Source: Betaproteobacteria bacterium
GTDB taxonomy: Bacteria > Pseudomonadota > Gammaproteobacteria > Burkholderiales > SG8-41
DNA length: 15,817 nucleotides
Direction: 5' to 3'
Assembly: GCA_025353085.1 (NCBI GenBank)
Contig: JANXRI010000140.1
Coordinates: 1 to 15,817, forward strand
The notes under the pieces were generated by a model. That model was not told the origin of the DNA. It was given only the letters and a program-made list of their open reading frames with translations, and searched no databases. Made by a program: the position numbers and the translations under genes. This document shows, piece after piece, positions 1-6,599 of this stretch; within the stretch, counting starts at the first letter, position 1, and each line of letters begins with the position of its first letter.

Positions 1-189
1 CTCGGGCAGATGTGGCACCACGCCGGGCACCCAGCGCCAGTCGGGCGTCTCCGCTTTCCACAGATGAACTTGCGCATCGACGATCATGCGCTTCGCCGCA
101 GGCGGCGCGGTGATCTGCTGGCAGCCCTGCGTGATGAGACCGGCACCGGCGCCCAGTGTGCCGGCGATGAAACGACGACGTGAAATCAT
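1..189 (-). CDS. Amidohydrolase-family protein, N-terminal part (runs off the left edge)
   Basis: Translating the minus strand from the ATG at 189 gives 63 residues that stay open to the window edge. The protein starts MISRRRFIAG and continues into a small hydrophobic stretch, so it has a twin-arginine (Tat) type export signal. A Cys at residue 23 (QGC) could make it a lipoprotein, but the lipobox is poor. The mature part begins around residue 35 with MIVDAQVHLW, the usual opening of amidohydrolase-2 proteins (the family of 2-pyrone-4,6-dicarboxylate lactonase and related TIM-barrel metal hydrolases); the His of this D-x-x-x-H opening is normally a metal ligand. Its start lies 20 bases after the stop of the SDR gene, with a purine-rich GAGAG ahead of the ATG, so the two are probably co-transcribed. 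The substrate cannot be told because most of the enzyme is outside the window. Confidence 0.8.
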   Translation of the reverse strand, partial: MISRRRFIAGTLGAGAGLITQGCQQITAPPAAKRMIVDAQVHLWKAETPDWRWVPGVVPHLPE

Positions 190-209
190 TACGCGCGTTA
201 CTCTCTGCG

Positions 210-983
210 CTAGGCAAAAATCATCGCGCCGCCATTCACATGCATGATCTGGCCGGTGATGAAGCCGCCGCCGGGGCCGCACAAGAAGCGCACTACGGCG
301 GCGATTTCTTCCGCTTCACCATAGCGTCCCAGCGGGATCTTGCCTTTGGCGTCCACGCGCGCACTGCGGTGCGCGGGCCGCGTCGTGTTGATGCTGCCAG
401 GCGAAACGCAGTTCACGCGGATGCCATCCTCCGCGAGCTCTTTCGCAAGCGCGCGCGTGAGGCCGATGAGCCCGCTCTTCGCCGTCGTGTTGTGCGATTT
501 ACGATTGCCACCGAAGAGGACGGCGTCACCGCCCAGCGTAACGATGTTGCCACTACGCTGCGCGAGCATTGCCGGCAGGCAGGCCTTGATGCAGTGAAAC
601 GAGCCGTCGAGCGTGATCGACATCGTGTTCCGCCAATCTTCGAAGGTCATGTCCTTGAAGAGAATCTCGCGGCGCTGGGACGCGTTGAGCACGAGGATGT
701 CGATTCTGCCGAAGCGCTTCATCACGCCTTCGCCCATCGCGTGTACCGCGGCGGCGTCCGCGATGTCGGCAAGGAAAACTTCGGCGTCGCCGCCTGCTGC
801 GCGAATCTCGTGCACGACGGCTTCGGCATCTTCACGCGAGCGCAAGGTGTTGACTGCGACGGCTGCGCCCGCGGCAGCGAGCACGAGCGAGATCGCGCGT
901 CCGATATTCCTGGCACCCCCGGTGACGAGCGCGACCTGGCCGGCGAGTTCGCGACCTGCGGCGGGTAGACCAGCGATTGCCAT
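210..983 (-). CDS. SDR-family protein lacking most catalytic residues
   Basis: This 257-residue protein has the classical short-chain dehydrogenase/reductase layout and length. The nucleotide-binding glycine motif TGGARNIG is at 21-28, the LNAS segment (normally NNAG) at 99-102, and the helix GLIGLTRALAKELA at 171-184, followed by VNCVSPG. By alignment to FabG, three of the four catalytic tetrad positions are changed. The tetrad Asn is Thr124 (SITLDGSF), the Ser is Gly152 (TLGGDA) and the Tyr is Asn165 (HNTTAK); only Lys169 remains. The fold and NAD(P) binding look intact, but ordinary hydride-transfer chemistry at an alcohol or ketone is doubtful. The start is the ATG at 983 because AAGGAG lies just upstream (around 989-996). 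It is followed by the amidohydrolase gene and lies opposite the TctC gene at 1049. It may bind a cofactor or ligand, or catalyse something else. Confidence 0.88.
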   Translation of the reverse strand: MAIAGLPAAGRELAGQVALVTGGARNIGRAISLVLAAAGAAVAVNTLRSREDAEAVVHEIRAAGGDAEVFLADIADAAAVHAMGEGVMKRFGRIDILVLNASQRREILFKDMTFEDWRNTMSITLDGSFHCIKACLPAMLAQRSGNIVTLGGDAVLFGGNRKSHNTTAKSGLIGLTRALAKELAEDGIRVNCVSPGSINTTRPAHRSARVDAKGKIPLGRYGEAEEIAAVVRFLCGPGGGFITGQIMHVNGGAMIFA

Positions 984-1048
984 GCATGTCTCCTTGTGTA
1001 GCTAACGAGCTTATCATGTGCATATTCTGCGAACGCGAGGACGCACAG

Positions 1049-2014
1049 ATGCAATTCGAAGTAACGATGTTTCTGGTCGCACTGATGAGCAGTATGGCGA
1101 GCCTGCCACTGCTCGCAGCCTACCCGGAACGGCCGATCCGCATGATCGTGCCCTCCGCCGCCGGCGGTCAGCCGGACACGAATTCGCGACTGGTCGCCGC
1201 CGAACTCGGCAAGCAGATCGGCCAGCAGGTCGTGGTCGACAATCGTCCCGGTGCGAGCAGCGCGATCGGTTTCGACGCGGTCGCCAAGGCGCAGCCGGAT
1301 GGCTATACGATCGGCTATGGCGGCTTTCCGCTCGCCACCAATCCCAGCCTGCTCGCCAAAGTTCCTTACGACGTCAACAGGGATTTCCGCATGGTGATCC
1401 TGACGAACATCTCACCGAACGTCATCGCGATCACGCCGGCCCTGCCCGTGAATGCGGTCCCGGAACTGATCGCTTATGCCAAACGCAACCCGGACCAACT
1501 TCTGTTCGGCTCGTCCGGCAGCGGCGGCACGATGCACCTGAGCATGGAATTGTTCAAGCTCCTGACGGGCACGCGGATGGTTCACGTGCCGTACAAAGGC
1601 ATGCAGCAGGTCATCACCGAGATTATTGGCGGGCGCCTCCATATCCTTTCGGACAACGTTACCTCCGTGCTGCCGCACATTACGTCAGGCCGCTTGCGCG
1701 CGCTCGGCGTGACGGGCCCGCGGCGCATCCCGCTCGCGCCCGATATTCCCACCGTCGCCGAGGCAGGCGTTCCGGGCTACGAGATTACGGCATGGGGCGG
1801 CTACATGGCTCCCGCAAATACACCCAGCGCGATCGTGACAAGGCTTAACGCGGAGCTCAACAAAGTCATTGCTTCACCGGCGATTCGCGAACGGTGGCTC
1901 GCGTTGGGAATAGAACCCGTCGGCGGCACGCCTGAACGTTTTGCCGCGCACGTCAGAACGGAAACCGCGAAATGGACGGACGTGATCAAGCGCGCGGGGA
2001 TCAAAGGCGATTAA
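1049..2014 (+). CDS. Bug/TctC-family tripartite tricarboxylate receptor, copy 1
   Basis: The protein has 321 residues, the usual size of Bug receptors. It starts with a Sec signal peptide (about residues 1-24, ending LLAA before YPERP) and continues with the family hallmarks YPERPIRMIVP, the glycine-rich GGQPD segment, VVVDNRPGA, PDGYTI, HVPYKGM and SGRLRALGV. Bug proteins are periplasmic binding proteins that capture organic acids such as carboxylates; some feed TctAB-type permeases and many have no dedicated permease, as here. I chose the ATG at 1049 over in-frame ATGs further upstream because GAGG precedes it at a proper distance and the signal peptide then begins at the N-terminus. The VPSAAGGQPD loop differs from the more usual VPFPPGG. 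The divergent SDR/amidohydrolase pair, 65 bases away, may act on the same compound, but that is inference. Confidence 0.93.
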   Translation: MQFEVTMFLVALMSSMASLPLLAAYPERPIRMIVPSAAGGQPDTNSRLVAAELGKQIGQQVVVDNRPGASSAIGFDAVAKAQPDGYTIGYGGFPLATNPSLLAKVPYDVNRDFRMVILTNISPNVIAITPALPVNAVPELIAYAKRNPDQLLFGSSGSGGTMHLSMELFKLLTGTRMVHVPYKGMQQVITEIIGGRLHILSDNVTSVLPHITSGRLRALGVTGPRRIPLAPDIPTVAEAGVPGYEITAWGGYMAPANTPSAIVTRLNAELNKVIASPAIRERWLALGIEPVGGTPERFAAHVRTETAKWTDVIKRAGIKGD

Positions 2015-2148
2015 AACTCATCTCGTAAAAATAAATGGAATGCCGTTCGGGCTGCGGTATCGAAGCATGAACGACCACTATTTCTCTGCGGCCGCAATGC
2101 TTATTCGTTCCTTATCTACATCAGGCGAACGGATTTTTGCGATGAGTT
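2015..2148. repeat. Nested inverted-repeat structure between converging receptor genes
   Basis: Four pairs of complementary arms lie nested inside one another in this gap. They are AACTCATC (2015-2022) with GATGAGTT (2141-2148), AAAAAT (2027-2032) with ATTTTT (2133-2138), CCGTTCG (2043-2049) with CGAACGG (2126-2132), and AAGCAT (2063-2068) with ATGCTT (2097-2102). A GCGGCCGC palindrome is near the centre (2088-2095). The outer left arm begins on the base after the stop codon of the plus-strand receptor, and the right arm ends 31 bases short of the stop of the minus-strand receptor. It could be a small non-coding mobile element with terminal repeats, a structured RNA, or a two-way terminator or processing structure. 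No open frame fills it. Confidence 0.6.
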
Positions 2149-2179
2149 CAAGTTAGTCCTGATGACTGCCCACGGCGCA

Positions 2180-3169
2180 TTACTGTTGCGGGATGCCGGC
2201 TTCCTTGATCACGCGTGCCCAGCGTGCTGTCTCCGCACGGATGAACAGCGCGAATTCTTCGCGGCTGGTCGGCGCGACTTCGATCACCATGTCCTTGAAT
2301 CTCTGCTGGAGCTCGGGCAAGTGCAGCACCGCAGCGAGATCGGCATGAATTTTGTCGAGGACAGCAGTGGGCGTGCCTGTCGGCGCACACAATCCGTACC
2401 AGGAACTTACTTCAAACCCGGGAAGTGCGGTCTCGTGAACCGTCGGCACCGCGGGCAACTGCGCTATGCGCGTCAGGCCCATCACCGCAAGCGCGCGTAC
2501 TCGCCCGCTTTGAATGGTCGGCAGCACCGCCGGGGCCGACTGTACGCTCACGGGAATCTGGCCGCCGATCACGTCGGAAAGCGCCTGCGGCGCACCCTTG
2601 TAGGCGATTTGCACAACATCGATCTTCGCCGTCAACTTCAAGAACTCCATTGCGAGCTGCTGCGACGAGCCCGACGCTGAGGTCCCATAGCTCAGCTTTC
2701 CCGGATTGGCTTTGGCATAGGCGATGAACTCCATTATCGTTCGCGTGGGCATCGATGGATGCACGACAAGAACATTCGGCGTCTTGCCGATAAGGGAGAT
2801 CGGCGCAAAGTCGCGCTGGTGGTTGTACGGCATCGTCGCGTACAAAGATTCAGCGATCGCACTCGACGCGATATTGCATTGAAACAATGTGTATCCATCG
2901 GCTGGCGCCCTGGCGGCGATCGCGGCGCCCACCGTCCCGCCTGCGCCCGACCGGTTATCCACCACTATCTGCTGGTTCCACACCCTGCCGAGTCGTTCGG
3001 AAATATGGCGGGCGACGATGTCAGGCGAACCCGCGGCCGGAAAAGGTACAACGTAGCGCACGGGTTTGGCCGGGTAGCTCTGGGCCGAAGATGCCCCCGG
3101 AAAGTGGCACGCTAAAGTCGCCAGCGCGAGGATCAGCGCCTGCCGTCGTTTGATTGCAACCTGAATCAC
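2180..3169 (-). CDS. Bug/TctC-family tripartite tricarboxylate receptor, copy 2
   Basis: A periplasmic solute-binding protein of 329 residues. It has a signal peptide (IKRRQALILALATLA and onward, likely cleaved near residue 29, SSA before QSYPAKP). Then follow the Bug hallmarks YPAKPVRYVVPFPAAGSPD, IVVDNRSGAGGTVG, PADGYTL, the YGTSASGSSQQLAMEF stretch and SGRVRALAV. I prefer a GTG start at 3169, which puts the signal peptide at the N-terminus and has AAGG about eight bases upstream. An ATG at 3271 in the same frame would add 34 residues ahead of the signal peptide, which would not suit export. It shares only family-level motifs with the receptors at 1049 and 5498, so it is not a recent duplicate. 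No TctA or TctB permease is in the window, so it may share one encoded elsewhere. Confidence 0.92.
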   Translation of the reverse strand: MIQVAIKRRQALILALATLACHFPGASSAQSYPAKPVRYVVPFPAAGSPDIVARHISERLGRVWNQQIVVDNRSGAGGTVGAAIAARAPADGYTLFQCNIASSAIAESLYATMPYNHQRDFAPISLIGKTPNVLVVHPSMPTRTIMEFIAYAKANPGKLSYGTSASGSSQQLAMEFLKLTAKIDVVQIAYKGAPQALSDVIGGQIPVSVQSAPAVLPTIQSGRVRALAVMGLTRIAQLPAVPTVHETALPGFEVSSWYGLCAPTGTPTAVLDKIHADLAAVLHLPELQQRFKDMVIEVAPTSREEFALFIRAETARWARVIKEAGIPQQ

Positions 3170-3199
3170 GGAGTGGCCTTCGTTTAGCGCCTGTGACAA

Positions 3200-3229
3200 T
3201 TGATACGTTGAAGTTAGATCCGCCGTCAA
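3200..3229 (-). promoter_or_regulatory. Possible sigma70 promoter of receptor copy 2
   Basis: Read on the minus strand, TTGACG (3229-3224, five of six consensus bases) and TATCAA (3205-3200, four of six) are separated by 18 bases. The predicted transcript would start near 3193, about 24 bases ahead of the GTG at 3169, which supports that start choice. This is a consensus match by eye only. Confidence 0.4.
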
Positions 3230-3285
3230 AACGAAAAGTGAATTTGTAAAAGGCGGCCAGGCTACTTTCATATCTATCGCTGCGG

Positions 3286-3453
3286 TTATTTTTTGTCTTT
3301 TTCCTTATCCGGAACTACGGCATCTACTACAGCGCTGACCGCTTTGACGCCGACTTTGACCGTCGTAACAGCGGCACTGACTCCTGCATCAGCGACCGCA
3401 AGGATGGTGCAACCCGATTGAAATATCAGCATGGGCAATATAAGAAATTTCAT
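3286..3453 (-). CDS. Small lipoprotein, 55 residues, unknown function
   Basis: The 55-residue product starts MKFLILPMLIFQSGC. The hydrophobic stretch ending in Ser-Gly-Cys (Cys15) is a plausible lipobox, so the mature protein would be a 41-residue lipid-anchored peptide. The rest is rich in Val and Ala with regular small-residue spacing (residues 17-47, probably one amphipathic helix) and ends in a charged tail, PDKEKDKK. The pattern of Cys anchor, Val/Ala/Lys helix and charged tail resembles small proteobacterial lipoproteins of unknown role. The frame stays open upstream to 3786, but that extension has no export signal and runs through tandem repeats, so I start at 3453. The Shine-Dalgarno is weak (AGAG). 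It lies 116 bases ahead of receptor copy 2 on the same strand. Confidence 0.6.
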   Translation of the reverse strand: MKFLILPMLIFQSGCTILAVADAGVSAAVTTVKVGVKAVSAVVDAVVPDKEKDKK

Positions 3454-3594
3454 TCGCAATGCTCTGGTGATTGCAGCAATTGATTCAAGCGTGGAATAGA
3501 AGTCGATAATGCGCCGCCGTCGCCACTGGTTGGCGCAAGCATAACTCACGTTCGGTGTGACCCCGCTCAACTCCCTGAACGCGGGTACAGACAA

Positions 3595-3653
3595 CGTAGC
3601 ACCGGGCAGCGTAGCACTGGGCAAGCGTAGCACCGGGGCAGCGTAGTGTTGCG
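3595..3653. repeat. Short tandem repeat, about 16-bp unit, three and a half copies
   Basis: Three consecutive units, cgtagcaccgggcag (3595-3609), cgtagcactgggcaag (3610-3625) and cgtagcaccggggcag (3626-3641), are followed by a degenerating partial unit starting cgtagtg (3642). Differences are single substitutions and a one-base length change. The array ends directly at the candidate -35 of the next gene, so copy number could affect that promoter. Confidence 0.85.
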
Positions 3654-3677
3654 ACCCTACTGTTGCCAGTGTACATT
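3649..3677 (+). promoter_or_regulatory. Possible promoter of the exported metallo-hydrolase gene
   Basis: TTGCGA (3649-3654) and TACATT (3672-3677) are 17 bases apart, each matching four of six sigma70 consensus bases. The predicted start near 3684 gives a leader of about 75 bases before the ATG at 3759. The match is weak; its interest is that it abuts the tandem repeat. Confidence 0.25.
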
Positions 3678-3758
3678 GTGCGGCCACCGCCCCCTGCGAC
3701 GGCGTTTCGGTCGTGACGGGGTAGTGCCGGCTTACTAATCGTTTTGAGGAGAACAGCA

Positions 3759-4586
3759 ATGCAACGAACTCTAAAATTATTCGCACTCGGCCTTTGCGCC
3801 AACGCTCTCGTGGCCGCGCCGGTTCTCGCGCAACCTGCGGCCGAAGTCACGCTCACGCGTCTTGCCGACTGCGGCACCCAACAGGCGCCCACTGAGGTTA
3901 ACTTGCGTTTCTCCGACACCTATTCCCTCGGCAGCCTCAAGACCCAGTTTGTCTTCAGCTGTTACCTCATCAGGCATGGCGATCAATACCTGCTGTGGGA
4001 TACCGGCCATTCCATGACCGCGCCCAACGTGGCGCCGAAAACGAGCGTGGTGGATCAGCTGGCGCAGGTGGGAGTCAAGCCCGAGCAAATCAATTTCGTC
4101 GGCATCAGCCACTATCACGCCGACCATACCGGTCAGGTCGCGTCGTTTCCGCAATCGATGCTGCTGATCGGCGCGGGCGACTGGAATGCGATCACCAATC
4201 CCAAGCCGGCTGCCGGCGTAAACGCGCCGCCTTTTGCAAACTGGATCAGCGGCGGCGGCAAGGTCGAGCCCCTGCCGGCAGATAAGGACGTGTTCGGTGA
4301 CGGCAGCGTGATGATATTGAACACGCCCGGGCACACGCCGGGGCACCACAGCCTGCTCGTCAAGCTAAGAGAAAAAGGCAACGTGCTGATCACCGGCGAT
4401 CTCGTGCATTTTCACGAAAACTACGATACCAACGGCGTGCCGTGGTTCAACGTCAGCCGCGCGGATACGCTGGCTTCGATCGACCGCTTCAAAAAGCTCG
4501 CGGCGCATTTCAAAGCGACGGTGATCATTCAGCACGACTCTCGCGACATGGGTAAATTGCCCGCCTTTCCCGCCGCCGCTAAATAG
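3759..4586 (+). CDS. Exported AHL-lactonase-like metallo-beta-lactamase-fold hydrolase
   Basis: The protein has 275 residues with a signal peptide (about 1-24, ending APVLA before QPAAE), so it should act in the periplasm or outside. The dizinc signature is complete: H118-Y-H120-A-D122-H123, His196 in GHTPGHHS, Asp214 in ITGDLVHF and His259 in IQHDSRD. The spacing and the GHTPGH...TGD...VPWF context resemble the N-acyl-homoserine lactonase (AiiA/AttM) branch, which opens the lactone ring of quorum signals. AiiA's active-site Tyr194, three residues after the bridging Asp, is His217 here, so the substrate may be another lactone or ester. I start at ATG 3759 rather than a TTG at 3744 because GAGGAGA lies seven bases upstream of it. 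No luxI/luxR genes are nearby. Confidence 0.85.
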   Translation: MQRTLKLFALGLCANALVAAPVLAQPAAEVTLTRLADCGTQQAPTEVNLRFSDTYSLGSLKTQFVFSCYLIRHGDQYLLWDTGHSMTAPNVAPKTSVVDQLAQVGVKPEQINFVGISHYHADHTGQVASFPQSMLLIGAGDWNAITNPKPAAGVNAPPFANWISGGGKVEPLPADKDVFGDGSVMILNTPGHTPGHHSLLVKLREKGNVLITGDLVHFHENYDTNGVPWFNVSRADTLASIDRFKKLAAHFKATVIIQHDSRDMGKLPAFPAAAK

Positions 4587-4820
4587 GAAATCATTCCAGG
4601 GCAGACCACGGTTTGATTCGCAACCGCCGCCCCATTACTCGATAGCGTGGTGTGTACTCGATCTCCGGCTCGGGCACGCGAAGCAGGCATGCGGACATAT
4701 GAGAGTGGAGAGAATGCGCGCATGCGCGCAGGGAGGACGGCAGTCGAAGTATTCTGCCGTCCGTTGTCCGACTAAAGAGCGCACACCCCATCCGCCGACC
4801 GGAGCGAGATCAAAGATAAA
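4587..4820 (+). other. 234-base gap; no gene seen
   Basis: The gap has no supported coding region. It contains GGGCAGACCAC (4599-4609), similar to the sequence beyond the RAYT gene near 12254-12266, and a perfect 16-base palindrome at 4715-4730. GGAGCGAG at 4801-4808 is the probable, rather distant, ribosome binding site of the next gene. Confidence 0.5.
4715..4730. repeat. Perfect 16-bp palindrome
   Basis: TGCGCGCATGCGCGCA reads the same on both strands. It alternates purine and pyrimidine throughout, so it could form a cruciform or Z-DNA, or bind a dimeric regulator. It lies 91 bases ahead of the lipoprotein start. Confidence 0.7.
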
Positions 4821-5465
4821 ATGCCAGAGACCCCCTTCACATTTGCAGCAAGCCTTGCAATGCTGACATTGCTATTGGCTGCCTGCACGGCGCCCAAGTT
4901 GTTCGAGCAGACAGCTAAACCGCCGCCGCCCGCCGACCCGTCACCCGCAGCAGCGCCCGCTTCGGCCACAGAAGCAGAGCCGCCGGCCGCCCCAAAAATT
5001 GCTCCTTGGGCCGATGTGCTTCGAGAAAAGCCGCTGCCCCCGGTGCAGAAGGGCGCCATAGAACGCTTCGATTGCCTGACCGGCACTCCGGATTGGCATG
5101 CGAGGATTGCCTTTGAAGCGCAAGGCGGGCAAGTGCTTGGCTTCGCGTATTACAGCAAATGGAAACCGCGCACCTGTTCGATTGACTTCATGCGCAATAC
5201 CGCCGGTAGTAAATGGCACTCGGCTCCCGATGGCGCCGTCCGCGTCGATACGCCGCAAGGTCGATTTCATATCCGCACGCGCGCCGATGCCTACGTGTTT
5301 GAGTTCGAGCATGTGCAACGCCGGAAATTTTGCGGGATGCCCGGAGAAATCAACGGCACGATGACGATCAAGCGCGGGTCCGGCAAGCCGCAGTGTTCGG
5401 CGACGGGCATTATGGATACCAATGACCCCTATCTGGACGGCTTGTACAAGGCAAAACGGCGGTGA
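4821..5465 (+). CDS. Lipoprotein with Pro/Ala linker and four-cysteine domain, unknown function
   Basis: This 214-residue protein has a clear lipoprotein signal: a hydrophobic stretch ending LLLAAC (Cys22). It is followed by a low-complexity linker rich in Pro and Ala (about 33-60) that would span away from the membrane. The C-terminal domain (about 75-214) has four cysteines (in FDCLTG, RTCSID, KFCGMP and KPQCSA), enough for two disulfides, and alternates aromatic and charged residues like a small beta-rich fold (FAYYSKW, GRFHIRTRADAYVFEFEHV). I do not recognise a named family. It has its own gap upstream and converges on receptor copy 3, with only 32 bases between their stops. An outer-membrane or periplasmic structural role is possible. 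Confidence 0.8.
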   Translation: MPETPFTFAASLAMLTLLLAACTAPKLFEQTAKPPPPADPSPAAAPASATEAEPPAAPKIAPWADVLREKPLPPVQKGAIERFDCLTGTPDWHARIAFEAQGGQVLGFAYYSKWKPRTCSIDFMRNTAGSKWHSAPDGAVRVDTPQGRFHIRTRADAYVFEFEHVQRRKFCGMPGEINGTMTIKRGSGKPQCSATGIMDTNDPYLDGLYKAKRR

Positions 5466-5497
5466 GTTGCCGAGCGTGCTTTCAGGGGACCAATAAA

Positions 5498-6463
5498 TTA
5501 TTCAGCGCGCGCCCCGGAAGCTTTGACCACCTTCGCCCATAGCGCAATCTGCGCGCGATTGAATTGATCCATGCCTTCCGGCGTGGTGCTCACGACTTCG
5601 GCACCCAGACTGGAAATGCGTTCTTTGACATCGGGCGCGGCAAGCATGCGCACCATTTCGCTATTGAGTTTCATGACGACATCTTTGGGTGTCGCCGCCG
5701 GTACCACCACGCCGAACCAGCCGATAGCCTCGAAACCCGGCACGCCGGAATCTGCCATGGTGGGCACTGACGGCAATGCGCCGGCACGTTTGGCGCTGGT
5801 GACCGCCAATGCTTTGAGACGGCCCGCTTTCACGTACGGGCTCGCCACCACAATGTTTTCGAAGCTCAGCGCGATTTGTCCACCTATGACATCGGCGATT
5901 GCCTGAGCGCTGCCCTTATAAGGTACGTGCTGCATGTCGATGCCGGTAAGCATTTTGAGCATTTCGCCGGATAGATGATTGGGTGTCCCGCTGCCGGGTG
6001 ACGAAAAAGTCAGTTGGCCGGGCCGCGCTTTCGCCAGCGCCACGAGTTGACGTGCGTTGGCTACCGGCATCGAAGGATGCACCGACAGTACGTAACACGT
6101 GGTGGCCATCAGAGAAATTGACGCAAAATCCCTGACGGGATCGAAGGGCAGCTTCGCGTACAAGCTGGGCGCCACCGAATTGGGAGCTGTAGTAGCCAGC
6201 AATAGCGTGAGCCCGTCGGGCGCCGCTTTGGCGACTTGCTCGGTGCCGATGAGTCCCCCCGCCCCGGGACGGTTATCGACCACGAATTGCTGACCCAGGC
6301 TCTCGGAAAATTTCTGGCTGGCGATGCGTGCCATCAAATCGGCGGTGCCACCGGCCGTCCACGGCACCACCATGCGCACGGCGCGCGAGGGATAATTCTG
6401 AGCCAATGCGCAATTGGACGAGGCACACAGCATGGCTGCGATCAGGACACGAGGTGCGACCAT
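5498..6463 (-). CDS. Bug/TctC-family tripartite tricarboxylate receptor, copy 3
   Basis: A 321-residue periplasmic binding protein. The signal peptide (about 1-21) ends ALA before QNYPSRAVRMVVPW. Family segments follow in order: VVPWTAGGTADLMAR, FVVDNRPGAGGLIG, APDGLTL, LTFSSPGSGTPNHLSGEM, QHVPYKGSAQAIADVIGGQ, AGRLKALAV and SVPTMADSGVPGFEA. The ATG at 6463 is chosen because AAGGAGA ends five bases upstream; an in-frame ATG at 6478 would place five residues ahead and has no such site. It stands alone between a lipoprotein and a peptidase gene, with no permease or regulator beside it. Its ligand is probably an organic acid by family, but nothing here names it. Confidence 0.94.
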   Translation of the reverse strand: MVAPRVLIAAMLCASSNCALAQNYPSRAVRMVVPWTAGGTADLMARIASQKFSESLGQQFVVDNRPGAGGLIGTEQVAKAAPDGLTLLLATTAPNSVAPSLYAKLPFDPVRDFASISLMATTCYVLSVHPSMPVANARQLVALAKARPGQLTFSSPGSGTPNHLSGEMLKMLTGIDMQHVPYKGSAQAIADVIGGQIALSFENIVVASPYVKAGRLKALAVTSAKRAGALPSVPTMADSGVPGFEAIGWFGVVVPAATPKDVVMKLNSEMVRMLAAPDVKERISSLGAEVVSTTPEGMDQFNRAQIALWAKVVKASGARAE

Positions 6464-6586
6464 TGAGTCTCCTTTCAATCAAGCCGAATTCTACCGCTAC
6501 TGTCGCTAATGCCCCTTATGATGGGACTGATGGCGTATTCCAGATCACTCCCGCGACTTTGATCTTCGGCGAAACATTGTTTACGC

Positions 6587-6592
6587 TAAAAT
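6587..6592 (+). promoter_or_regulatory. Possible -10 element of the M23 peptidase gene
   Basis: TAAAAT in an AT-rich stretch (six bases beginning at 6587) matches five of six -10 consensus bases and lies 54 bases before the ATG at 6647. No good -35 is found at 16-18 bases upstream, so this is a weak call. Confidence 0.3.
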
Positions 6593-6599
6593 TAGCAAC

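Larger units (their letters stand above)
3454..3758. other. 305-base gap between divergent genes
   Basis: No convincing gene is present. The gap carries the tandem repeat at 3595-3653, a hairpin-forming stretch at 3562-3585 (CCCGC-TCA with TGA-ac-GCGGG, six-base loop), and a candidate promoter for the exported metallo-hydrolase. A strong Shine-Dalgarno (GAGGAGA, 3746-3752) sits at its right end. Confidence 0.6.

Noticed and set aside
180..968. 262-residue open frame on plus opposite the SDR gene
   Set aside because: It is the antisense shadow of the SDR gene, whose family motifs and Shine-Dalgarno are clear; the plus-strand product has no recognisable motif.
984..1048. Divergent promoter between the SDR and receptor 1
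   Set aside because: A promoter must be near, but I found no pair of -35 and -10 boxes with acceptable spacing on either strand, so none is listed.
3454..3786. Upstream extension of the small lipoprotein frame to 166 residues
   Set aside because: The extension has no signal sequence, crosses the tandem repeat and overlaps the start of the divergent gene; the lipoprotein signal begins at 3453.
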